A stretch of 64,000 bases of DNA from Hsuehochloa calcarea. Taxonomy: Eukaryota; Streptophyta; Magnoliopsida; Poales; Poaceae. Shown here in pieces: positions 55,410 to 64,000 of this stretch (its first letter is position 1; each line of letters starts with the position of its first letter). The stretch lies in NCBI GenBank assembly GCA_036346395.1, contig CM070599.1, forward strand, positions 29,689,232 to 29,753,231. Direction: 5' to 3'. The notes beneath the pieces were generated by a model that was not told the origin of the DNA, did no database searches, and saw only the letters and a program-made list of their open reading frames with translations. The translations under genes and the position numbers were made by a program.

Positions 55410-56280
55410 ATGCAAATGACTGGCATTATGAACCGGGAGTTCGAAGAGCTGGCCCAGCATGACCATAATTACCTGACTTGGGCATCAGATGTCGAAATCG
55501 TACTTGGAGCTAAGAAGCTTCGTGCTGCTATTGGACTTGGCACCTCGAAGGACGCCACTCCAACTGCTGAGAAGAATGATCAAATGCTTCATTTCCTCAG
55601 ACACCCTCTCGCCTAACATTCAAGATTGAGTATATGACAGAGAAGAACACACTAGCTTTATAGACCGCACTGAAGAAGCGGTTCGAGAAGCTGAGGTACA
55701 TCATTCTTCCTCGGGTAGATCAAGAATGGAACCAACTATATTTTGCTGACTACAAGACCGTGGGGAGTACAATTCTGCATTGCACATAATTTGTACAAAT
55801 TTTCAACTCTGTGGTAAAGTAACCACAGATGAGTAGAAGATCGAGAAAACTCTCTCTACCTTTCACCCAAACGTGGTGCAATCCTCACACAACTATCGTC
55901 AAGACGGCTACAAGGAGTATGTCGAACTGATTGACATCATGCAAGTTGTGGAAGCTCAAGATGACATTCTTAGAAAGAACTACATCTCACAGCCGTCTAG
56001 CAGCAAAGTTGGCCATGAAGGCAATGCAAGCAGCTACAAGGTGAGCAAGCCTTACCCAAAAGAAAGAGGCAAGAAGGGTAAGGTCATGGGTAGCAAAACC
56101 AGACAGAATGTTCAAACCAGGAAGGGTGAACAAAAGAAGCGCGACAAGAAGCCCTATGGTCAGCAGGACCAAAGTTGCTACAAATGTAGCACTTGGGGTT
56201 ATTGGTCATGTGTTTGCCATGAGCTGCAGCACGTGATCGATACCTTCAAGGCTAAGAAAAAGGGCAAAGAAAATGTCATC
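55410..56280 (+). pseudogene. Copia gag
   Basis: 55410-55616 reads MNREFEELAQHDHNYLTWAS, the start of a copia gag. After frame breaks, 55873-56280 continues with VVEAQDDILRKNYISQP, a Lys-rich stretch and a zinc-knuckle remnant (CYKCSTWGYWSCVCH) in which the His spacing is altered. It ends at the junction with the inverted copia element near 56280. Confidence 0.8.
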
Positions 56281-56285
56281 GATGC

Positions 56286-56650
56286 TCTCTCCAGGACGCA
56301 TCTCAAATTTGTTATAATCACGCTTATAGATTATTTGGCGCACTTTCTTAATTTGGAACGAACCCTCATGATAGGTTTCGAGGGTGTTCCAGATCTCGTG
56401 TGCAGTCGCAAAATTGCAAATCCTATCATATTCTTGTCTACCAAGCGCACCATATAAAAGATTCTTGGCCTTGTTGTTGTTAGCCAAAAGAACCACGTAA
56501 GCGTGAGTTTCAACCTCGTGAATAATGCGCGGATCGAACAACGTCCCATATAGCTTGTCCCTCGCTCTCAAGGAATACTCGCATACGATTCTTCCAATAG
56601 GCATAGTCGTGCCCATTAAAGATATGCGGTTTTGTAGAGAACCTATCCAT
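56286..56650 (-). pseudogene. Copia gag (UBN2 type), truncated
   Basis: ATG at 56650 gives MDRFSTKPHIFNGHDYAYWK, the usual start of this gag family. After a frame change near 56540 it continues with HEVETHAYVVLLANNNKAKN, LLYGALGRQEYDRICNF, AHEIWNTLETYHEGS and EMRPGESIDD, then ends at the junction. It would form the virus-like particle core of the element. Confidence 0.85.
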
Positions 56651-56694
56651 CGCCAAAGTTCAGTGACCGGTTAAGATCAAGATTGAACTAACCG

Positions 56695-56707
56695 GGCTCT
56701 GATACCA
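56695..56707 (-). other. Primer binding site, initiator tRNA-Met
   Basis: The minus strand reads TGGTATCAGAGCC, 2 nt inside the LTR end at 56710 and 44 nt before the gag ATG. Confidence 0.95.
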
Positions 56708-56709
56708 CT

Positions 56710-58510
56710 TGTTGGACCGAAAAGGCGACTAGAGGGGGGGTGAATAGGAGCACGCTCACTTTTTCTCAAAATATGAATTCAACACAATTTCACTCCAATA
56801 GCTATGATGAAGCTATGAAGATCAATATACAAGATCAAATGGAAGACTAGTATTGAATCCAATTAAATCCCTAAGCAAAATAACAAAATCAACTAAGATT
56901 ACATAATCTTAAAGCAGGCGGTCGACCTCTGGACCGGTAGGTTGGACCGATTGTCGGGCGGTCGACCACATTGTCTTTGGCGGTCGGACCGCTCAAAATT
57001 AATCGACCGGTGATGACAGGCGGTTTAACCGGCCGACTCGATGATCTGAAACAGTAAAATCAGGCCGATGACGAAGTTGCAATTAGGTCAAACTTTTGAT
57101 TCTCAACTTCAATCTTTATGAAACTTTGCACACACCTTCTATATGCTATTGAGGACCTATTCCAATCGAATATTGTGATAATTCTTGGATAGATCCTGAG
57201 CAATTACCAAATGAATAATGAAGGTCTAAAGCCGCAAGAACGAAAACTTGATCCTAATGCTTGTTCGTGAGTGATTGATGATCAAGATGATTGTAGATAG
57301 ATTCACACATATCACAGCAAGCTAATTTACGTGAAAGAATCAATCACAAACTCGCGGATCAAGGAAAGCCCTAAAATCACGAAATCGAAAGCAAGAACGA
57401 AAAGAGACTTATCTCAAGCAAACCTTGCATAGATTAAGAACGTGATCGTTGCTGGATTACACCCACACCATCATGGATCAGTGGTCAATCCAAGATCACG
57501 AAATTCTCCTCAAACCATGAAAAGCCCTAGCCTCCACCTCAACTCTCCTAAGCCAATTAGGGTTTTGCAAGCGACAAAAGAGGTGAAAAGCAATGAGGTT
57601 TTGGGGTGCGACCACCACCTCCTCCTATTTATAGTGGAGGCCTAGAACTCTCTAGGGTTTGACTCAATTGGGCTCCGTTAAGGCCCACTAACAAGCGGGT
57701 CACACACGCACGCTCGCAAAGCGCCGTCTTTAACTTTTGACCTAAACCGCTTCACCATGCGTCATGGATTTGCCAATAGGTCACCCTTGTCCATCTTGTG
57801 TCACGCTTGAGTCATTGACCTACCGGCATCGCCGATCGCTCGGACCTCAACTCTCCAAGTCTAGTCCCGATCCTCCTCGCCGTTGACCGTCGTTGACCAC
57901 CAAGCAACTCGCACAACCATAGACAAGCAAACACGAATTCGGGAACAAGTTCTTCACAACTTGACCCATGTTAGTCAAAACATGCATCATGCAAATCGTA
58001 TGCCATGAAACCAATGACTTTGACCTAACAAATCAACATCGCCACGAAGTTGGTCGACGTTCAAGTAGAAGCCGGTCCGACCGCTCCTCGTGAGCGGTCG
58101 GACCGCCTCTAACGGTCGGACCGCTCCTCGTGAGCTTGTCGGACCGCCAGCAGGACTTAGCCAAATTCAAGCCCCAAATTCAAACCTTACGAAACTTAAA
58201 TTCAATAGAACTTATTACTGGAGACTCCAAAAATCATGAGACCAAGTGCATTGGGATCCCCTCATTGCCTACAACACCTCTTTTTGGCCCAGCTCGTTTT
58301 GACCACTTTTAGGTTACAGCCGGTCCGACCGCCGCACATGGCCGGTACGACCGATTTGAGACCGATCGGACCGCCGTGCTAGGACCGGTCGGACCGCCTA
58401 TCTGTAATGCTCAAGCTTTGTTTAAAACTTCGTGAAACGACAAACCGTAAACACCATTGCCAATTGTCACATCATCCTAAGATCTGGAGCATATCCCCAT
58501 GATATCCACA
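56710..58510 (-). repeat. 5' LTR of the second copia element (1.8 kb)
   Basis: The plus strand starts TGTTGGACCGAAAAGG and ends ATGATATCCACA. It is the inverse of the solo LTR at 44036-45823 along its full length. TATA box (CTATAAATAGG, minus) at about 57626-57636. Palindromes of CGGTCCGACCG type cluster at 56925-57010 and 58075-58400. Confidence 0.93.
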
Positions 58511-59830
58511 AATAGGCTCAGGAAGAGCCACAATTATACTCTCTATAGGCACAACATTGGTCATTGAAGAAGCCTTGTTGTGCCCAGAATCGACTAGGAC
58601 TCTCTGAAGCTTTGAAGATATTCGCGTTAACGGTCTCCATGTAGAGACTGAAGAAGAGTACAGTAAGGAATACTTACTCATTACAAAGCGAGAAGAACAT
58701 GGAAAAAAGGGTATTAGAAAGACTTCCTTCATATGAATCTGGGCTATACTACACTCACATTAAGACACCTGCAGTCTATACTGTCCTGAAAATAACTTTT
58801 AGAAGCTCATAACTTATCTGTCTCAGGCATGATATATTAGGCCACCCTGGTCTTAGAATGATGAGAAATATAATTACTAAATCTCAGGGACGTAATGTCA
58901 ATGTAAAGAATTTTCTCAATCCAGAAGATTTTGTGTGCCCTGCATGTGCCATCGGGAAAATGATTACTAGAGCCTCTACTATGAAAGTAAAGAATGAAAT
59001 CACTGCATTCCTAGACCGTATCCAGGGAGACATTTGCAGTCCTATACAGCCCCTATCAGGGCCATTTAGGTACTTTATGGTGCTCATCGATGCTTCCTTG
59101 AAATGGTCGCATGTATGCTTATTGCCTACAAGAAAATATGCTTTTGCAAAGCTGGTCTCACAGATAATTAAAATTAAGAATAATTTCCCTGAACATGTTA
59201 TGAAGTCCGTCAGGATGGACAATGCCGGAGAATTTACTTCAAAGGCATTTGATAATTATTGTATGACAATGGGAATTACCGTTGAGTATTCTGTACCAAA
59301 TGTCCACACCCAGAATTAACTAGCAGAGCCATTAATTAAAAGAATTAAATTTATTGCCCGGTCGCTCTTGCAGAATTGTAATTTACCAACTACATGTCGG
59401 GGACATGCAACAACTCTCATCAATTTTCGAACATCAGCATATAACATCCATTCACCTATGCAACTAGAGCAAGGGTCAGCACCAAAAATCTAACATCTAC
59501 GAAGGTTTGGTTGCAAGGTTTATGTACCTATACCACCACCGCAGTGAACTGCAATGGGCCATCTCCGAAAGTCTGAGATATACGTTGGTTATGAGATAAC
59601 ATCCATAATCAGGTATTTGGACACCCGTGACCGGAGATTTGCTTACAACCCGCTTCGCTGACAACATATTTGATGATGATAGTTTCCCGTCATTAGGGGG
59701 AGGAAATCAACCCCTTGATGAAAAATGCCGGGAACTGACATGGCAAGCCACGAGAATTCATGCACATGACCCGCACACTAGTGAAACAAATAGAGAAGTC
59801 CAGAAGATAATTGATTTGTAAGCATTAGCG
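58511..59830 (+). pseudogene. Copia protease end, GAG-pre-integrase and integrase
   Basis: 58511-58860 resumes the plus-strand copia pol with RATIILSIGTTLVIEEAL in broken frames. 58858-59319 is open and holds the zinc region (FVCPACAIGKMITRAS), then the integrase core (IQGDICSPIQPLSGPFRYFM, LIDASLKWSHVCLLP, VRMDNAGEFTSKAFDNY). The first and second catalytic Asp residues are in place. A stop follows at HTQN, before the catalytic Glu region, which continues as LAEPLIKRIKFIAR. The rest to 59830 (TGDLLTTRFADNIFDDDSFP) is in other frames. Confidence 0.85.
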
Positions 59831-61000
59831 AATCAACTACCTGACCACTTTAGAGATTTGAAGAGCGTGACCAAGTCGCATGTGCGTGCACGCAATGCGC
59901 CGGAGAGGGTTGAAATACCAAAGAAAATTAAAGGTATCCCTAATCCCGTCCAAAGGCCTCCGGCCCCTCGAATCACTAAAGGATAAGAAGGACTTAGCAC
60001 AACCGATCATTGAAGCTTCCCACAACTAGAAGAGGAACCAGTTGAGACCTGGCACCAGTATGGAACCTTCAGTAAAAGACATACCGGATTTGAATATTCC
60101 CACGGAGGGAGACATCAGCATGGATGTGTGCGCACACATCAGAGCTGAAAAACTAAAAGGACTTGCCCCCACAATTGAAAGCAGCGGTAAGCAAGTAGAA
60201 GCATTAGAAGTATCGCCCCATGAAGAAATAACTATAAATTATGTGATCACGGGAGAATCTATGAATAGAACAACATGCAATCTCGATATTTATTTTGCAA
60301 AGAAAATTGTCACAATCATTGATCTTGATCCAGAGTGTGCATCGCTCGCTGAATGTAAGAAAAGATTAGATTAGAAAGATTTGAAGAAGGCAATAGAAGC
60401 AGAATTATTATCTCTGAATAAAATAGAGGTATTTGGGCCTGTAAGCCGCACACCTCCTCATTTGCACCCGTATGACATAAGTGGGTATTTATTCGAAAGA
60501 GAAATGAAAACAATGAAGTTGTAAGACATAAAGTAAGACTCGTTGCACAAGGTTTCACTCAACGACCAGGAGTCGATTATGAAGAAACTTATTCCCCGGT
60601 CATGGGCGGAACAATCTTTAGATATTTAATCTCAATGACAGTAAACTTAAATTTAAAAATGAAATTGATAATAATCTTTATGAGAACTTAGATATTTAAT
60701 CTCAATGATAGAGCAAACAAATAATGAGGATTGTTGAGCGAGAATGTGGTATAATCCTAGTGTCTCGCAAGAAAGGATTATGAGGATTGTCCTATGATCG
60801 GCAATTCCAAGATGGATTATGTATAATCTTAGTATATGTAGATGATCTAAATATCATCGGGACCATGGAAGATATTAAGAAAGCAAGCTCTTACCTGGAG
60901 TAAGAGTTCGAAATAAAAGACTTGGGTAAAACTAAATACTGCCTAGGCTTGCAGCTTGACAATACCCCTGAAGGGATTTTAGTACATTAGTCAACCTAGA
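59830..61000 (+). pseudogene. Copia reverse transcriptase, with deletion
   Basis: Linker 60042-60374 (ISINY-like 'EEITINYVITGESMNRTTCN', then SLAECKKRLD). The RT start (EAELLSLNKIEVFGPV) and the segment around 60555 (VAQGFTQRPGVDYEETYSPV) are in shifted frames. The palm motif YVDDLNIIG is at about 60836-60862, followed by FEIKDLGKTKYCLGLQL. Between 60660 and 60830 most of the palm is missing, and 'ttagatatttaatctcaatga' is duplicated (60617 and 60687). Confidence 0.8.
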
Positions 61001-61019
61001 CTTAGAAAGTGTTAGAACG

Positions 61020-61790
61020 GTTCGGCTTTGAAAAGGCATATCCTTCGAAAGTACCGATGGTCGGGAGATCTTTGCAGCAGGACAAGGACCCGTACAGATC
61101 TAAAGAAGAGGGGGAAAGTCCTGGGATCAGAATTCTCGTACTTGAGTGCAATAGGAGCACTCATGTATTTGGCAAACTGTACTAGACCGGACATTGCATT
61201 TATAGTGAACCTGCTATTAAGGTACAGTGCAGAACCTATCAAAAGGCATTGGCAGGGAATAAAGGATATCTTCCGACACCTCTAAGGAACCAAAGATCTT
61301 AGTCTATTCTATAGTAAGAACCAAGACCTAACTATAACTGGCTATGCAGATGCTGGGTACCTGTCAGACCCCACATACAGCTAAGTCTCAAATATGCTAT
61401 GTATTTCTATGTGGTGGAACATCATTTTTTTAGAAATCGTATAAGCAAAGTCTTGTATCTACTTTGGTGGACCATTCAGAATCGTAGTACTGTACGAGGC
61501 CTCACGGGAATATTCTTGGTTTTAGCGGATGATTCACCACATCCAGCAGTCATGTGGATTGAATAACGTGTAAACCCCCACTATTATCTATGAAGATAAT
61601 GCAGTTTGTATTGCACAAGTGCAGATAGGTTATGTGAAGAGTCCTCTCACTAATCATATCAACCCCAAGTTCTTCTATGCTCACGAACTGCAAAAGATTG
61701 ATGAAATTAAAGTGCTGCATACTAAGTCATGTGAAAATCTTACAGATTTATTCACTAAGTCACTACCAGTGTTTAGCTTTTAATGATGCA
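61020..61790 (+). pseudogene. Copia RNase H
   Basis: FGFEKAYPSKVPMVGRSL-like text near 61020, then MYLANCTRPDIAFIVNLLLR (61163-61222), HWQGIKDIFRHL and YADAGYLSDP. After breaks comes EDNAVCIAQVQIGYVKSPLT with HINPKFFYAHELQ, and VLHTKSCENLTDLFTKSLP at the end (61710-61770). Several stops and one 40-bp irregular segment are present. The same region is better preserved at 63437-63996. Confidence 0.85.
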
Positions 61791-62107
61791 TACGTGGAAT
61801 TGGAATGATGAGACTTAGAAAAGTGCAAAATTCAAGAGGAGAATCTTCACGAACTCTTTATTAAAACTTGATCACGAAGATCAAGTACTCAAAGAATAAA
61901 TCATGGAGATTAAATGAAATTGGGTGCATTGTAATCTTTTTCGCTTGACGAGTTTTCCTGAAATTTCATGTCTAAGGTTTTTAATGAGGTAATTCGTGCA
62001 ATATAGTAGAACATATGGCATGTACTCTTTCTCTAAATTTTTCTCACTGAGTTTTTATGGAGTTTTAACGAGGCATGCACATGTGAGAATGGGTGCTCAA
62101 GGGAAAG

Positions 62108-62372
62108 TGTTAAGAACCTCTGGGCCCGGCCCATATGTCGGCCCATGTATGGGTACCCACCGAAACCCTAGCAGGGTTAGGAGGCTATATATAGGGGACC
62201 CCTACCATTGTAACACGATTATTGAAGAGCAATAAAGCGAAGCATGAAGTCCCCTTATATCTCTGTATTCAATCTACTGTTGTATTTTTGTGTTCTTACT
62301 TTGTTCATACGATTCGAGTATTGTTTACGAGGTAATCGCTGGACTGGACTCGCTAGTGACAGTTACTCAACA
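62108..62372 (+). repeat. Copia 3' LTR (265 bp)
   Basis: Follows the polypurine tract CAAGGGAAAG directly, starts TGTTAAGAACCTCTGGG and ends AGTTACTCAACA. TATATATAGGGG lies at about 62184-62195. Confidence 0.9.
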
Positions 62373-62936
62373 GTAACCATCCCATTCGTGCCCACTCAAT
62401 TTGGCTTGTATTTCGTGCATCCCTCTCACCCGGCGGTCGTGTGGTGACAATAGTTGGCAATCTATTTAGATGTTATGGTTTCAGGGGCAGTAGTAGCAGA
62501 GCTTTGTGCTTGGAGCAGCGGGGAATATGTGCAATAATGATTGGGGTGAGGAAGAAGGCCAAGGGTGGGTGCCAGGTGGTCAGCAGCAAGTGTGCAGGGC
62601 TTTCATTTGATGTAGCGGCTATATAACTATGACCTCTTAATCTTACACAGTAGTAAGCCATAACACATGTATGTGGTCCGTAAAGTTATCAATGTTTTAA
62701 AATTGTATATATATATAATGTGCTTTTAAATTTGAATTTCGTGCAACATTTGTGTTCATCGGTCTTTTCTGAGTAAATTGCAGATTAAACCACCTGTTTT
62801 GACTAGCTTGTACAAAACACTAGGTCTGAAGCGGCCTTTGCACAACTCAACTAACAATACACAAAATATTTTTTACAGGACTTGCACAAAACAACATGTC
62901 TAAGATATTTTTTCTTCACATAACACCACTCATTTT
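62373..62936. other. Spacer between two inversely oriented copia elements
   Basis: No gene recognised. Short open frames (62441-62626) lack motifs, and 62690-62936 is AT-rich. Confidence 0.5.
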
Positions 62937-63194
62937 TGTTGAGTAACCGTCGCTGGCGAGTCCAGTTCGAGCGATTACCTCGTAGACAAACTCATAATCG
63001 TAAGAACGAATGAAGAACACAAGAACACAATAGTAGATTGAACACAGAGATATGAGAGGACTTCGGGCTTCACTCTATTGCTTCGGAACAATTAGTGTTA
63101 CAATGAGGGGGGTCCCCTCTATTTATAGACTTCAGGGGATGAGGAGTTCAACTGGGCTAGGACTCTCCGGAGTCCCGGGCCCGGTTTCTAAACA
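62937..63194 (-). repeat. 3' LTR of the third copia element (258 bp)
   Basis: The inverse of the LTR family at 53517 and 62108: in element direction TGTTTAGAAACCGGGCCC to GGTTACTCAACA, with the TATA box (TATAAATAG, minus) near 63116-63124. Confidence 0.9.
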
Positions 63195-63436
63195 CTCCCC
63201 CTTGGACACTCATCCAACATGTTCATGTATCGTTAAAACTCCATAAAAACCCAGTGGGAAAAATTTGGAGAAAGAGTGCATGCCATGCGTTCTGCTGTGT
63301 TGCACGAATTGCCTCATTAAAAACCTTAGCCGAGAAACTTGAGGAAAACTCTTCAAGGGAAAAAGAGTACAATCCACCCAGTTTCATTTAATCTCCAGGA
63401 TTTATTCTTTGGGTATTTGATCTTCGTGATCAAGAT

Positions 63437-63996
63437 TCAATAATGAGTTCGTGAAGATTCTCCCCCTGAAATCTGCACTTGTCTAAGTCTCATCATTCCA
63501 ATTCCATGTATGCATCTTTCAAAACTAGACGCTGGAAGTGACTTAGTAAATAAATTTGCAAGATTTTCACATGACTTAGTATGCAATACCTTAATTTCCA
63601 ATCCACATGACTGCTGGATGTGGTGAATCATCCGCCGAAGCCAAGAACATTCCCGTGAGGATTCGTATAGTGCTATAATTTCGAGTGGTTCGTCTAAGTA
63701 GATACAAGACTTTGCTTAGACGATTTCCATGAAACTGTAGTTCCACCACACAGGAATACATAGCATGTTTGTGACTTAGCTGTGTGCGGGTCTGACAGGT
63801 ACCCAACATCTTCATAGCCAGTCATGGTTAGATCTTGGTTCTTTCTGTAGAATAGACCAAGATCTTTGCTTCCTTGTAGGTATTGAAAGATGTCCTTTAT
63901 TCCCTGCCAATGCCTTTTGGTAGGTTCTGCACTGTACCTTGCTAATAGGTTCACTGCAAATGCAATGTCCGGTCTAGTACAGTTTGCTAGATACAT
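63437..63996 (-). pseudogene. Copia RNase H of the third element
   Basis: Two overlapping open blocks read on the minus strand, 63996-63694 (100 codons, DLTMTGYEDVGYLSDPHTAK, CYVFLCGGTTVSWKSSKQSL) and 63631-63437 (64 codons, HTKSCENLANLFTKSLPASS). They form the RNase H domain and C-terminal tail of copia pol. A frame break and a missing segment lie between them at about 63600-63700. The upstream part lies outside the window. Confidence 0.85.
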
Positions 63997-64000
63997 GAGT

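Larger units (their letters stand above)
56281..58510 (-). mobile_element. 5' end of a second copia element, inserted in inverse orientation
   Basis: Minus strand: 5' LTR (58510-56710), primer binding site, and gag to about 56286, where it stops against the plus-strand copia gag. Everything downstream in this element (rest of gag, pol, 3' LTR) is missing. The host copia element also lacks roughly its gag end and protease start, so a deletion removed sequence from both at this junction. Confidence 0.85.
53517..62372 (+). mobile_element. Decayed Ty1/copia retrotransposon, interrupted by a second copia element
   Basis: Plus strand: probable 5' LTR (53517-53775), leader, gag (55410-56280), then after a foreign insertion (56281-58510) the protease/GAG-pre-integrase/integrase (58511-59830), RT (59960-60980), RNase H (61020-61790), polypurine tract CAAGGGAAAG (62098-62107) and 3' LTR (62108-62372). 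Integrase before RT is diagnostic of copia. The LTRs differ clearly, no matching target duplication was found (TCAAC left, GTAAC right), and many stops are present, so it is old. That 53517 is the partner of 62108 is inference from order and similarity. Confidence 0.75.
62937..64000 (-). mobile_element. Third copia element, 3' end on the minus strand, continues beyond the window
   Basis: LTR 62937-63194 (TGTTGAGTAACC...TTTCTAAACA on the plus strand), with a polypurine tract on its inner side (minus GTCCAAGGGGGAG). RNase H fragments follow: 63631-63437 (LEIKVLHTKSCENLANLFTK) and 63996-63694 (MYLANCTRPDIAFAVNLLAR, HWQGIKDIFQYLQGSKDLGL). It is the same family as the plus-strand copia at 53517-62372 but better preserved, and it points toward it from the right. 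Confidence 0.9.

Noticed and set aside
53517..62372. Exact 5-bp target duplication for the plus-strand copia element
   Set aside because: The flanks TCAAC and GTAAC share only the last three bases, so I do not claim a duplication.

Overview
The window reads as a piece of a grass nuclear genome, most likely rice (Oryza) or a close relative. The retroelements are of families I know from rice (a long-LTR gypsy element with an extra ORF before gag, as in RIRE3/RIRE8; Tat-lineage gypsy elements with an antisense ORF; copia elements primed by initiator tRNA-Met). The host genes have short plant introns, and GC-rich first exons are followed by AT-rich introns. About 80% of the window is nested transposable elements. 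A gene island lies at about 18.8-28.2 kb. I see no rRNA, tRNA or bacterial-type features. Layout: 1-11106 is a minus-strand gypsy element with a 2.8-kb 5' LTR, primer binding site, leader ORF, gag, and a pol region that occurs twice in tandem. It interrupts a plus-strand Tat-lineage gypsy element (11107-about 17000) that carries a decayed antisense ORF. Next to it, 17024-18426 is the 5' end of a third, minus-strand gypsy element with a 290-bp LTR. The island holds three host genes: a four-exon gene of unknown function (18979-21604, plus), the signal peptidase complex subunit 2/SPC25 gene (22326-24783, minus, with an AT-AC U12-type intron), and a small gene for a signal-peptide, proline-rich, single-pass membrane protein (27792-28193, minus). 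A fold-back MITE in a TA microsatellite follows. From 29471 to about 41.7 kb lies a 5'-truncated minus-strand Tat-lineage gypsy element. Between its pol and its 3' LTR is an intron-containing ORF on the opposite strand. A Helitron (42173-52239) carries an intron-containing pseudogene fragment of a mitochondrial-type FtsH (m-AAA) protease. An internally deleted copy of the same Tat element (44008-48318, target duplication AATGG) is inserted in that fragment, and a copia solo LTR (44036-45823, target duplication TACGT) is inserted inside that copy's LTR. From 53517 to 62372 is a decayed plus-strand copia element interrupted by the 5' end of another copia element whose LTR is the family of the solo LTR. 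A third copia element begins on the minus strand at 62937 and leaves the window. The observation I rate highest is the Tat LTR at 29471-30373 and its two relatives. Each has two divergent TATA boxes with a strictly 29-bp-periodic array of nine 20-bp inverted-repeat (hairpin) modules between them. The same module, with paired changes in both arms, recurs in two apparent introns of the antisense ORF. This looks like a bidirectional LTR promoter with a repeated palindromic regulatory or structural element. A caution for every reader: in stretches such as 1530-3650 and 30370-31560, differences between repeat copies are mostly CTG/CAG turned to CG/CA and shortened homopolymers, and both multi-exon host genes carry one-base frame breaks. 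This looks like uncorrected long-read consensus error, so some frameshifts reported here may not be real.
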